Shown piece after piece: positions 19,920 to 28,400 of a stretch of 64,000 nt of DNA. A model generated the notes under the pieces. That model was not told where the DNA came from, made no database searches, and worked only from the letters and a program-made list of their open reading frames with translations. This DNA comes from Rhodobacter xanthinilyticus (GTDB taxonomy: Bacteria > Pseudomonadota > Alphaproteobacteria > Rhodobacterales > Rhodobacteraceae): positions 1,397,501-1,461,500 of the forward strand of contig NZ_CP017781.1 in the NCBI RefSeq assembly GCF_001856665.1, in the 5' to 3' direction. Numbering within the stretch: position 1 is the first letter of the stretch; each line of letters starts with the position of its first letter. Position numbers and translations under genes: made by a program.

Positions 19920-20858
19920 TCAGTATCCCGTGACGGTGTTGACGAGGACGGCGGTGCACATGCGGGCGGGGCTGGTGGCCTTGGCGGCCTGCCAGTCGAA
20001 GGTCGCCTGGATGCCCTGCGGCCCGGGGATTTCGATCCGCGGGACCGGCAGGTAGACGGCGTGGGCCGTGAAGGTGAAGCTGGCGTTCGCCCCGAGGCTG
20101 TAGGCGAACTCGAGCTCGCAGGGCGTGCCGTCGATGGCCTGCGTGACGAGGGCGCTATCGGCGAAGCGCACCTCGATCCGGCCGGTCAGCGCGGCCATGC
20201 CCGGATCCGCACCCTCGATCTTGCCGTCGTTGCGGATGGTCTCGATCCGGTCGAGACCGTTGGCATAGGTGATCTCGGCCGAGACGACGTTGCCCAAGGC
20301 GGAGCCGTTGCGCTTTACCACGCCGTTGAAATGGCCGAAGCGCTGAAGGCCGAGCGCGGTCGGCGTGCCAGCGGCGGTGGCGGCCGCGATGGCCTCGCCC
20401 TGCGCGATCAAGCGTGCCGTGGCGGTCAGCAGGCCCGAGCGGTTCATCTGCCAGGACAACTGGTCCATCACGCAACCAGCGTACATCGCGAACCGCGGCA
20501 CCTCGGGCATGGCCACTTCGATGGCCATCGAGGGCAGGGTCCAGTTGCCCGACTGGAAGGTGTGGGTTTTGGGCGTGGTCCCTGTCGTGGTCGGCGCGCC
20601 GAAGGCGGCCTTCAGCCAGAAGCCGAAGGCCTCCACATCGATCGGCACCACCACCTCGCCATCGGCGGTGACGGCGTCCTTGATCGGGGCCAAGGGATCG
20701 CGGCCGTAGCCGAGCAGTTCGCTGTTCAGGAGTGGCTGCTCCGCGCCCAGCGTGGTGCGGGCGAAGGGCATCAGCCGATAGCCGCTGGCGGGCGGGGTGC
20801 CGTAAACCGTCTCAAACGCAAGCGCCATCTGCGCCCGCGCGCCGTGTGCGCGTGCCAT
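19920..20858 (-). CDS. Major tail tube protein
   Basis: 312 aa. The N-terminus (MALAFETVYGTPPASGYRLM) and the later repeated beta-rich pattern match the tail-tube family of long-tailed phages of alphaproteobacteria. A tube-fold core spans about residues 50-240 and an extra C-terminal domain follows. The position, before the chaperone pair and tape measure, is the canonical one for the tube gene. Confidence 0.82.
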   Translation of the reverse strand: MARAHGARAQMALAFETVYGTPPASGYRLMPFARTTLGAEQPLLNSELLGYGRDPLAPIKDAVTADGEVVVPIDVEAFGFWLKAAFGAPTTTGTTPKTHTFQSGNWTLPSMAIEVAMPEVPRFAMYAGCVMDQLSWQMNRSGLLTATARLIAQGEAIAAATAAGTPTALGLQRFGHFNGVVKRNGSALGNVVSAEITYANGLDRIETIRNDGKIEGADPGMAALTGRIEVRFADSALVTQAIDGTPCELEFAYSLGANASFTFTAHAVYLPVPRIEIPGPQGIQATFDWQAAKATSPARMCTAVLVNTVTGY

Positions 20859-20881
20859 GGGGGTCTCCTTTGCGGGGGATG

Positions 20882-21304
20882 TCAGGCCAGGGGGCCGGTC
20901 GTGGTGTAATGCAGGACGACGGTGATCAGCGCCGCCTTCAAGGCCGCCGCGCCCTCGACGGGCAGGTCGACCGTCGCCGGGGCCTCGGGTTCGACCCAGT
21001 CGCAGAGGCCGCCCAGCGTACGGTCCGCCTCAAGTGCCGCGCCAATTGCGGCGATCAGGTCATCAAAGGCGCTGGCCCGGCCGGTGCCCGCCTGGACGAC
21101 TACCTCCAGCTCGGCCCTGTGCTGGTAGTGATAGCGCAGGGGCGACAGAGTCACCTCCGGCTCGCCCGGCTGGCCGTCGCGCAGGATGATCAGACCGGCA
21201 GTGGGGATCCGCTCGGGCAGCACTTCATCGCGCAGGGTGAGGGCGGCAAGCGGCTGCAGCCGCGCGTGCAGCGCGGCGAGGACGTATTCGCGGGTGGTGG
21301 GCAT
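20882..21304 (-). CDS. Tail terminator/completion-like protein
   Basis: 140 aa starting at MPTTREYVLAALHARL. An alpha/beta protein (VTLSPLRYHYQHRAELEVVV) resembling GTA and phage tail-terminator proteins, often mis-annotated as acyl-CoA transferase. It lies directly upstream of the tail-tube gene, where the terminator or connector gene is expected. The frame is open further up, but that part belongs to inserted low-GC DNA. Confidence 0.65.
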   Translation of the reverse strand: MPTTREYVLAALHARLQPLAALTLRDEVLPERIPTAGLIILRDGQPGEPEVTLSPLRYHYQHRAELEVVVQAGTGRASAFDDLIAAIGAALEADRTLGGLCDWVEPEAPATVDLPVEGAAALKAALITVVLHYTTTGPLA

Positions 21305-21477
21305 AACGTCAATTGTCCGAACTAGACCCGACCAAATTAGTGGATCAAGAGCCTCTAGCTGAAACGATAAATCGATTCCGTCCAGAATTATCATGCAGAT
21401 AGCATGTGCCTGCGCTTACCAGAATCAACCCAAGAATTGGCGTAACCGATGGCGAGCCACTGAGAAGTAGTCGGTCA

Positions 21478-21921
21478 TTATCTGAGCATAATTGACAAGC
21501 AATTATACACAGAAGTGAATGCGCTGTCGACTTGCAGATTGCCGGTTGGGTACTGCCCCGCGCCGTGTGCGACTCGATTTCTAAGCCTAGCTACGCGGTC
21601 GTAGCATTCCTTCTTCATGTTCTGTGGGATGATCGGGGTTCCGTGATTTGCGAGAGCTGACAAGTATCCTCCAAGGTTCTTTTTATCGTTAGAAAGAACA
21701 ATCCCGTTTGCGTCAACAATCGCTCGAGCGGAGGTCTCTAGTCCTCTGGCGAGGTGCATTATTCGCAAGAGCTGCTTACGCCTCTCTGGCATTATCTTGG
21801 CCACACGGACGGTTTCATTGATTTCATCGAGTATGGCTGATTGCGTCGCTGGGTTGGAAATCTTGGTCGATGACTTCACAATCAGTGCTAGGGTCTTTGC
21901 TTGCTTCTCAAAAGCTTTCAT
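21478..21921 (-). CDS. HEPN-domain protein, candidate RNase toxin (inserted gene)
   Basis: 147 aa, wholly helical by eye. The C-terminal part has RNRVAH (R114 to H119), the Rx4H motif of catalytically active HEPN ribonucleases, followed by a Tyr-containing tail (AGQYP, SVYNCL). HEPN proteins act in toxin-antitoxin, abortive-infection and CRISPR-linked systems, usually with an antitoxin or sensor partner. The partner here is probably the 282-aa protein encoded 15 bp upstream. The pair has visibly lower GC and more A/T-ending codons than the structural genes around it, so it was acquired separately. Family membership is inferred from the motif. Confidence 0.6.
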   Translation of the reverse strand: MKAFEKQAKTLALIVKSSTKISNPATQSAILDEINETVRVAKIMPERRKQLLRIMHLARGLETSARAIVDANGIVLSNDKKNLGGYLSALANHGTPIIPQNMKKECYDRVARLRNRVAHGAGQYPTGNLQVDSAFTSVYNCLSIMLR

Positions 21922-21936
21922 GGGCGCCGCCTTCCT

Positions 21937-22785
21937 CTAAAAGGATTCTGAAACGTATTTGTTCGATTCAATCACTGACTGAATGGTTTCCAAGTCATCA
22001 GTGGGAATCAGTGACGTTCCCGAAAATGCGGCACCGTGGGCATACCTGCCTCTCATGTCGATAGTTTCCGCTGCAGTAGGGGATATAGCGACATGTACGG
22101 GCTTTTCCTTTGGGTAAGGTATTCCCGTATCCAGGGTGTAGCGCTCAAGTATGGCGCCGCTTGCCGCAAACATCAGCTGCTGGATTACGTTGTTCCTATT
22201 CCTTCCCGATAGAAAGGACATCGGGCGTCCTTCGATCTCAATTCTATTCCTTGGCGAGTACTTAAGGAATCCGCTTTCCAGCGGTGAGCTCTTATTGTTC
22301 GAATGAACTCGTCGTGATGGTTCAGGCGAGGAGCTAGACCTCCTTGTCCTGGTGATCCGATAGGATTGTTCGGTCAAGGTGAGTGCGATGTCATAGGTCT
22401 TCAGTACGCCAGCTTGTATCTTTCGTTCCATCCGTCTTGATGCTCCGAAATCGCTACTATCACTTATGAATTTTGGGAGTGCCGAGTCGTCCAAGCTTGT
22501 GAATAAACCAAAGTCGCGCTCAAGAAGAAAGAAATCACCTCCAACACCATCTGCCAACAGGACTGTTCTGCAGTGCTCGGGAAGCGCTAGTCTCGAAGAT
22601 ATCAATCGAGTCGCCAAGTGAGCTGGGTTATCAATTTCCCATCCGTTTGGTACGAAGACCGCGCATAGATTTCCTGTACCACTTACGAGAGCATCAGGCC
22701 CTCGCAAGAGTAGAGGATGCTCAGGCTTGTACACGAAATCGGACTCTGAAAAATGCTCTTGAAGGAAAATCTCAAGCTCTTTCAT
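21937..22785 (-). CDS. Unknown 282-aa protein, partner of the HEPN gene
   Basis: First gene of the inserted two-gene unit. No family recognised. The N-terminal ~100 residues (FVYKPEHPLLLRGPDALV, then LCAVFVPNGW and TVLLADG) alternate strands and helices in a way that faintly recalls a restriction-nuclease core, but no D...ExK set is complete. A Ser/Arg-rich linker (about 150-180) precedes a C-terminal part containing GRNRNNVIQQLMFAASGA. The low GC is shared with the HEPN gene. It could be a sensor, nuclease-like domain or antitoxin. Confidence 0.55.
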   Translation of the reverse strand: MKELEIFLQEHFSESDFVYKPEHPLLLRGPDALVSGTGNLCAVFVPNGWEIDNPAHLATRLISSRLALPEHCRTVLLADGVGGDFFLLERDFGLFTSLDDSALPKFISDSSDFGASRRMERKIQAGVLKTYDIALTLTEQSYRITRTRRSSSSPEPSRRVHSNNKSSPLESGFLKYSPRNRIEIEGRPMSFLSGRNRNNVIQQLMFAASGAILERYTLDTGIPYPKEKPVHVAISPTAAETIDMRGRYAHGAAFSGTSLIPTDDLETIQSVIESNKYVSESF

Positions 22786-22837
22786 TTGGCCTCACTTAGA
22801 TGGCGCGACTCGACACATGCGAGACCTTCTTGAGGCT

Positions 22838-22867
22838 ATTCAAAAGGCTAGCTGGCTTAAATGACAA
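22838..22867 (-). promoter_or_regulatory. Putative promoter of the inserted HEPN pair
   Basis: Leftward TTGTCA (22867-22862) and TTGAAT (22843-22838) are separated by 18 bases and lie about 50 bases before the start of the 282-aa gene. A private promoter inside a late operon is typical of moron genes expressed from the lysogen. The boxes are imperfect. Confidence 0.4.
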
Positions 22868-22904
22868 TCCCTTTCGTGATCTGAACTTGAGGAGTAGCTC
22901 CATT

Positions 22905-23525
22905 TCATTCGCGCCACCCCGCCACGATCCGCCCCGGTACGCCGTCGATGGCCCTCTCGGCATCCCGCGCCAGATCGAGCCGCTTGCGCAGCTTGACCTG
23001 CGGCACCAGAAGGAAGATCGGCACGGTGGTCAGCCCGCGGCCTGTCTTAGCTCTTGACGCCACAGCGCGGCCCTTGCTGTTCAGCCGCCCCTCGGCCACC
23101 AGGAGGCTTGGGCCCCGGCGGCGATAGATGAACCGCAAACGTAGCCCCGAGCGGCGTTCCCATTCGCCGGGGGTGATGCGACCACCGCGGGTGCTTTTCC
23201 CCGCCGCCGGGGTTGGGATTGCCAGCCAGAAGCCGTTGCGCGACCGGATCAGTGGTCCGGCGTCGTGCGCGCCGACGATCACCGGGGCGTTCGACCAGAC
23301 CAGCGCCGCGGCGTTCAGGCTCTCGCTGCCCCTGGGATAGGTGGCCAGCCGGATCGAGTTGCCAAGCCGTGTGCCCAGCCCCGCGCGGGTGATCTGGCTG
23401 CGCCAGGCGGATTTGAGGCCCGCGCCTGCCTCGCGCATGGCGGTGGTGACCGCCCTCTGGCCCGCAGCGATTTCCGCCTGCATTATCGCAACGATGTCAG
23501 GATCGATGGTGAGCTTCAGTTTCAT
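22905..23525 (-). CDS. DUF6441-type head-tail connector/minor tail protein
   Basis: 206 aa, basic. Starts KLKLTIDPDIVAIM and continues with an Arg-rich body, as in DUF6441 proteins of alphaproteobacterial phages that occupy the HK97 gp10-like neck or tail-completion slot. It ends where the low-GC insertion begins, so the insertion separates it from the terminator-like gene. Confidence 0.65.
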   Translation of the reverse strand: MKLKLTIDPDIVAIMQAEIAAGQRAVTTAMREAGAGLKSAWRSQITRAGLGTRLGNSIRLATYPRGSESLNAAALVWSNAPVIVGAHDAGPLIRSRNGFWLAIPTPAAGKSTRGGRITPGEWERRSGLRLRFIYRRRGPSLLVAEGRLNSKGRAVASRAKTGRGLTTVPIFLLVPQVKLRKRLDLARDAERAIDGVPGRIVAGWRE

Positions 23526-23529
23526 CGGA

Positions 23530-23844
23530 TCACGCCGGGCGGAGATCGAGGGTCCAGATCAGCCGTTCCCGGTCGCGCAGCGGTTCTCCCTGGATGACAT
23601 GGCTGTCCGCGCCGATGACGATGACGTCGCCCGGGCGCGGGGCGGGCAGGTCTGCCACACGCACATCCACCACCGTCGTGTCGCTGACGAACCGGCCAGC
23701 GCCGAAGTCGGTCACTCGGTCGGGCGCGCGGCGGATGATGCGGATCGGGCGTTCCTCGGACGTGGTGGCCGAGATCCAGAGGGCCGGGGCCGCCATGGAT
23801 GCATGGGTGAAGATGCGGTACATGGCGGTGGCGAAGACGGACAT
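23530..23844 (-). CDS. Head-tail joining protein candidate
   Basis: 104 aa, mainly beta strands (TTVVDVRVADLPAPRPGDVI; then DSHVIQGEPLRDRERLIWTL). Size, pattern and position directly after the major capsid gene fit a lambda gpFII-like head-tail joining or neck protein. No catalytic motif. It lies 4 bp from the following gene. Confidence 0.6.
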   Translation of the reverse strand: MSVFATAMYRIFTHASMAAPALWISATTSEERPIRIIRRAPDRVTDFGAGRFVSDTTVVDVRVADLPAPRPGDVIVIGADSHVIQGEPLRDRERLIWTLDLRPA

Positions 23845-23855
23845 GGGTGGGTCCG

Positions 23856-24881
23856 TCAGTTCGACGTGTGGAGGCGGATCGCCAGCCGGGGTCGCTTGTT
23901 GATGGGCAGGATCGAGGCCTCTGTCATCACGTCGATCCAGCGGCCCTTTTCGTCGAGATGCTGGCGGGCGTAGAGGGGCAGCCCGATGGTGTTGGCGGTC
24001 TCGAGCAGGTTCGCCGGGCCGCCATAGGTGGTGAAGGTGTCCATCGTGCCGAGCGGGAAGGCGATGCCCTCGTTCGCCGGGACCAGCCGTTCGGTGGCCT
24101 TGGTCGAGAGGGTGACGGTGCCCGAGTATTCCTCGAAGAGGATGCCGCCGAAGGGGAAGTTGCGGCGGACGTCCTCTCGCAGCGGCTGGGCGCCGGTCGA
24201 GGCGTAGAACTTGTAGGCTTCTTCGGTCTTCGGGTGCGCGATCAGCTTGTCGAAGAATTCCCGGCTGACCAGCGCGTGGACCGAGGTCATGGCCTCGCCC
24301 AAGAGGTTGTCCTCAATGGCGCGCAGAACCTCGCGCACCTTGCCCTGCACGTTCGTTCCGGCCGTGCCCAGCACGAAGTCTACCGAGATCTGCGCCAGAC
24401 CGAATTCGGTGAAGTAGTTGTAGAGGGTCGTCCCGGCCCCGTCCTTTACGATGCCGCGCAGCGCGTTCATCTCCATATATTCGCGGGTCTGTGCATGCTT
24501 GCGCCGCATGAGGAGCAGCTTGCGGTTCATCACCTCTACGAGGGGATCGGCGGAATCAAAAGCGCCGCCCAGCGCGGGCTGGCCCTGAATGTCGGCGGGC
24601 AGGATCACGTCGTCATGCGGGATCCACGGCAGGGCGAAGCTGCGCATCGACCGGCCCTCGCGGGTGCCGACCGTGGCCGGGCCGCCGAGGGGGACGGAGG
24701 GGAGAAGGCTCAGGACGCCTTCATATTGCTCGATGATGACCGAGCGCTGGCTGACCCCTTCGAAGCGGAAGAGGCCGATCTGGGCGAGGCGGGTGTAGAG
24801 GTTGGGCAGGATGTTGATGGCCTGCGTCATCTCGGCCAGCGAATAACCGCCAGCGTCGAAGGGATTGCGGACGAGGGTCAT
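23856..24881 (-). CDS. Major capsid protein, lambda gpE family
   Basis: 341 aa, typical length for the family. Recognised by the N-terminus (NPFDAGGYSLAEMTQAINIL, YTRLAQIGLF) and by the C-terminal PANLLETANTIGLPLYAR region. It forms the icosahedral shell with an HK97 fold. Upstream genes encode its decoration protein and maturation protease, so the whole head module is lambda-like, unlike the GTA-like tail. Confidence 0.92.
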   Translation of the reverse strand: MTLVRNPFDAGGYSLAEMTQAINILPNLYTRLAQIGLFRFEGVSQRSVIIEQYEGVLSLLPSVPLGGPATVGTREGRSMRSFALPWIPHDDVILPADIQGQPALGGAFDSADPLVEVMNRKLLLMRRKHAQTREYMEMNALRGIVKDGAGTTLYNYFTEFGLAQISVDFVLGTAGTNVQGKVREVLRAIEDNLLGEAMTSVHALVSREFFDKLIAHPKTEEAYKFYASTGAQPLREDVRRNFPFGGILFEEYSGTVTLSTKATERLVPANEGIAFPLGTMDTFTTYGGPANLLETANTIGLPLYARQHLDEKGRWIDVMTEASILPINKRPRLAIRLHTSN

Positions 24882-24929
24882 GGTGGGGCTCCGGGGAATG
24901 AGGGGATGGGCGCGGCCGGGTGGGCTGCG

Positions 24930-25310
24930 TCAGACGCCGTCGCGGGCGATGATGCCTGCTGCGGCGAGTTGGCCGATCTTGGTGGTGATCTTCGCCCCGT
25001 CATCGACAGTGGCGTCGTAGGCGAGGCCCGCACGCGAGACGATGGCCGGGCCTCGGGCGACGACGATGCCCACGGCGTCCGCCAGCGTGGCATCGACGGC
25101 ATAGAGCAGGACGGCCGATGCAGTCTGCGCGCCATCGGTGCCGCCGCTGGTCGCCAGCTTGTACTTGCCGCTGGCGGTGATGCGGCCAAGGACGGCGCCC
25201 ACGGGGTAGGGTGTGCCTGCGAGCAGCGTCACGACCTCGCGGGTGTAGTTCGGGTTGACCTCATATTTGAGGACATCGCCCATGCTGGGCGGTTCCGTCA
25301 GGACGGGCAT
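24930..25310 (-). CDS. Head decoration protein, lambda gpD family
   Basis: 126 aa. Beta-rich trimeric capsid-cementing protein. Typical features are the N-terminal extended arm, the REVVTLLAGTPYPVGAVLG segment and the central VLLYAVDATLADAV segment. It lies between the S49 protease and capsid genes, as in lambda (C-D-E order). Confidence 0.88.
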   Translation of the reverse strand: MPVLTEPPSMGDVLKYEVNPNYTREVVTLLAGTPYPVGAVLGRITASGKYKLATSGGTDGAQTASAVLLYAVDATLADAVGIVVARGPAIVSRAGLAYDATVDDGAKITTKIGQLAAAGIIARDGV

Positions 25311-25363
25311 GGTTCAGTCTCCAGGATGTTGGGGGTGGGGGCGCCCGATCCGGGCGGTGCGCG

Positions 25364-26677
25364 TCAGCGCGAGGCGGCGGCCGATTTCTTCGCGGCCGCG
25401 ACAATGGGGCTTTCCTTGGCACCCGCCGCCGGGGCGGTGGCGATGATGCCCGCGGCATCGCTGCGCGCGGCGAGATCGGCCAGCACCTTCGCGCGCAGCG
25501 CCTCGGGCTTCACGCCCTTGGAGACGGCATCCGCAGCATCGATCTGGATGCCCAGGCGCGCGGCCTGTGCGCAGACTTGCGCGACCTCTGCCGCCTCGGC
25601 GCGGATCGCCTCGGGCGACATCGCGGCCGCCGTGGGTTGCGGCGGTGTGACTGCCGTGGTCGGGGTCGGTTCCGGCGCGGGGCTGGCGGCAGGCGCGACC
25701 GCAGGCTGCGCATGGTCTTCGGGGGCAGTGGACATCATTGGGCCCTTTCCTCTGGGGGTGATTGTGCCGCGAGGTGCGGCGGCGAAAGCGCGGAAGGCAG
25801 TGACGGGATCGGCGACCTCATCCGCGAGACCGGCGAAGACTGCGGCCTCCCCGCGGAACACGGCGGCTTCGGTGCTCAGCGCGCGTTGGGTGTCGAGACG
25901 GCGTCCACGACCTTCTGCGACGGTTTCCGCGAAGAGCTGGCGGAGGTCTTCCAGCTCGCCCGCGATCCGGTTGCGGACGGCCTCGGGAAGCGGCTGGTAA
26001 GGGTTTGCATCGACCTTGCGGGCGCCTGCGTGGATCAGCGTGACGGCGATCCCTTTCTGGTCCAGTGCCCCGCTCATGTCGCTGTGCAGGGCCACGACGC
26101 CGATGCTGCCGACGGCGCCGGTGCGGGGCAGGATTATGCGGTCGGCCTGGGAGGCCAGCGCATAGGCGGCCGAGAGCGCGTGGTCGGCGACGAAGGCCTG
26201 CACGGGTTTGACCTGACGCGCTGCGCGGATGCGGTCGGCGAGGTCAAAGGCCCCGGCGACCTCGCCGCCGAAGCTGTCGATGTCGAGCGCAATGCCACGG
26301 ATGGCTGGATCGGCGAGGGCCGCCTGCAGCTGGGCCGCGATCCCCTCGTAGGAGGTCAGGCCGGAGGATTGCCCGATCCATGCCCCGCGATGCACCAGCG
26401 TGCCAGCGATCTCGATGACCGCGATCCCGTCCACGACCGCGAAGGGCTGGCCGCCATTGCGTGCCTGACGGCTGGTCAGCTCGTCGCCGAACAGCGATGC
26501 GCGGGCGGGAAGGGTTCCGGTGACCTGATCCTCGGGATCCACAGCCATTCCCTCGACGCTGATCTCGCGGCCGGTGATCCGCGGGCCAAGGCCGGTCAGG
26601 AAGGCCAGTGCCTTGGCGGGATCGACCATCAGCGGGGTGTTGAAGACGCGCTGGGCGATCTGGGTGTGATGCATCAT
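25364..26677 (-). CDS. S49 (SppA/ClpP-like) capsid maturation protease with scaffold tail
   Basis: 437 aa. Lambda gpC equivalent. Catalytic Ser is in DHALSAAYALASQADRI near residue 170; the SFGGEVAG segment near 130 forms the oxyanion region and the Lys follows around 225. The C-terminal third (after about 320) is Ala/Pro-rich and helical, as expected of the Nu3-like scaffold fused to the protease. Internal initiation may give scaffold alone; not tested. It overlaps the portal gene by 4 bp. Confidence 0.88.
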   Translation of the reverse strand: MMHHTQIAQRVFNTPLMVDPAKALAFLTGLGPRITGREISVEGMAVDPEDQVTGTLPARASLFGDELTSRQARNGGQPFAVVDGIAVIEIAGTLVHRGAWIGQSSGLTSYEGIAAQLQAALADPAIRGIALDIDSFGGEVAGAFDLADRIRAARQVKPVQAFVADHALSAAYALASQADRIILPRTGAVGSIGVVALHSDMSGALDQKGIAVTLIHAGARKVDANPYQPLPEAVRNRIAGELEDLRQLFAETVAEGRGRRLDTQRALSTEAAVFRGEAAVFAGLADEVADPVTAFRAFAAAPRGTITPRGKGPMMSTAPEDHAQPAVAPAASPAPEPTPTTAVTPPQPTAAAMSPEAIRAEAAEVAQVCAQAARLGIQIDAADAVSKGVKPEALRAKVLADLAARSDAAGIIATAPAAGAKESPIVAAAKKSAAASR

Positions 26678-28191
26678 CCTTCCTCCGCAGGCCGGGGTTC
26701 CCGATCCTCGTCAACATCGTCCTGATTGCCTTCTTCCTGCTGATCCTGTCGTTGGCGCTCGGCATCACCCGGCCCCGCGCCGCCACCCGCCGCCTGCGCC
26801 GGTGACCCCGGCCGCCGGAAGTCGAGACCCAGCTCGGCCTCGCGTTTGCGTTCCGCAGCGATTTCCCGGTCAACCTGTTCAGCATCATAGCCGCGCTCGG
26901 CGATGGCCTGTGTGCGGGATTTCAGGCCCGCTTCGATCTGCAGGATCTCGGCCGAGGCATCCTTGGCCGGATCGATCCAGTCCCATTTCGTGGGAAGCCA
27001 GTCACAGGCGAGCCAGGTGCGCCGGTCGGTGACATAGCCGGGCAGGTCGATGGCGCCTGCCAGCACGGCCATGTCCATCCAGCGCGTCCAGACGGCACGG
27101 CATAGCTGGTAGACCATGACCGAATGCTGGAAGGCCGAGATGCGGCGGCGGAAGTCGACCAGCGCGATCCGGGTGTTCGAGAAGTTCCCCTTGGCGGTGT
27201 CGCCGGTCAGATAGCCATAGGGCACGCCCAGCGCGGCGCCGATCTGCAACAGCGTCCGGTACTGGAACGGCTCATAGGTGGACCCGGAATCCGGCGTCGA
27301 TGGCGTCGTGACGTTCTCACCCGGATCCAGTCGCACCACCTGGCCGGGTTCCACCTCCAGATCGTCCTCGGCCGGATCGAGGGCGGTTTCCGGGGCGGGG
27401 GAGGTGATGAACATCGCGAACATCGCCGCGGTCTTTTTCCGCTCGAGTTCTGCATCGTCGTAGAGGTCCAGCGTGAAGAGCTTCACCACGGCCGCGGCAA
27501 AGCGCGACACGCCGCGCAGCTGGCCCGCCTCGACAGGGTCGAGGATGTGGATGACCTCGGACGCGGGCACGCGCACCGTCTCACCAGCCAGCCCCGGATC
27601 GGTCATGTCCCCCGGATGGCGACGCAGGAAGTGGTAGGCCACCCGCCGCCCGATGCCGTCGAATTCGATCCCCTGCCGGATCGATCCCGCGCCGGGCAGG
27701 ACGCGGGTCATGTCCTGCGGCAGCATCTCGGATGGCAGCATCTGCAGCTGCATCGGGACGGTCAGCCCGTCCTCCGGCCGCCGTGTGCGGATGCGCAGGA
27801 ACACCTCTCCTGCCAGGAACACCTCGCGCGCCGCCCGGCGCTGGAGGCCGAAAAAGTCGGTCAGGCCCTCGGCATCGGCCTCGTCGGTCCAGGCGAGCCA
27901 GAGCTTCTGTAGCGCCTCCTTCTTCGCCGCATCCGCGATCTTCGACGAGGGCTTGATCCCGTCACCGACGACATGGTTCGCGAAGGCATCAACGGCGTTC
28001 GCGGCATAGCCGTTGTTGCGCACGAGCCAGCGCGCGCGGGCGGTGATGGTCTCGCCCGAGGCCGCGATCAGGGTGTTCACATGGGCGCGGCTCGCGCGGA
28101 AGCCACGCATGCGCCGATGCGATTGTGCGGCGTCAAACCCGCCGATGATCGAGCCAAGGCGCGCGCGGAAGGCGTCGAGCACCATGGTCAC
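26674..28191 (-). CDS. Portal protein, lambda gpB family
   Basis: 505 aa. The DNA-entry dodecamer at one capsid vertex. Recognised by the N-terminal RARWLVRNNGYAANAVDAF segment, the AREVFLAGEVFLRIRTRRP segment, and the GAALGVPYGYLTGD segment followed by FSNTRIALVDFRRRI. The last ~40 residues are acidic and disordered. Overlaps of 4 bp on both sides tie it to gpW and the protease. Confidence 0.9.
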   Translation of the reverse strand: MTMVLDAFRARLGSIIGGFDAAQSHRRMRGFRASRAHVNTLIAASGETITARARWLVRNNGYAANAVDAFANHVVGDGIKPSSKIADAAKKEALQKLWLAWTDEADAEGLTDFFGLQRRAAREVFLAGEVFLRIRTRRPEDGLTVPMQLQMLPSEMLPQDMTRVLPGAGSIRQGIEFDGIGRRVAYHFLRRHPGDMTDPGLAGETVRVPASEVIHILDPVEAGQLRGVSRFAAAVVKLFTLDLYDDAELERKKTAAMFAMFITSPAPETALDPAEDDLEVEPGQVVRLDPGENVTTPSTPDSGSTYEPFQYRTLLQIGAALGVPYGYLTGDTAKGNFSNTRIALVDFRRRISAFQHSVMVYQLCRAVWTRWMDMAVLAGAIDLPGYVTDRRTWLACDWLPTKWDWIDPAKDASAEILQIEAGLKSRTQAIAERGYDAEQVDREIAAERKREAELGLDFRRPGSPAQAAGGGAGPGDAERQRQDQQEEGNQDDVDEDREPRPAEEG

Positions 28192-28400
28192 AGACCCTTC
28201 GTGGCCACGGTGCCCCAGCGGCGGCGACGGGGCGTGGCCGAGGCTGCTGCAATCCGCCCTTCCAGATCCCGGATCGCCGCGGCCAGTTCGGCGTCCGAGC
28301 CGTAGGTCACGGTCTTGCCGTCGTAGCTGACGCTGCGCAGCCCGGCGAAGCGGGCTTCCTGCAATGCTGTCAGCAGGGCCTGCATGCGGTCGAGATCCAT
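28188..28400 (-). CDS. gpW-like head-tail connector
   Basis: 70 aa starting at the ATG that overlaps the terminase stop (TGATG). MDLDRMQALLTALQEARFAG, a VTYGSDAEL turn and a basic C-terminus match lambda gpW, which plugs the portal and prepares it for tail joining. An upstream extension in the same frame lies inside the terminase gene and is rejected. Confidence 0.85.
   Translation of the reverse strand: MDLDRMQALLTALQEARFAGLRSVSYDGKTVTYGSDAELAAAIRDLEGRIAAASATPRRRRWGTVATKGL

Noticed and set aside
23847-26000. 717-codon plus-strand frame
   Set aside because: Antisense to capsid, decoration and protease genes, all with recognised families on the other strand.
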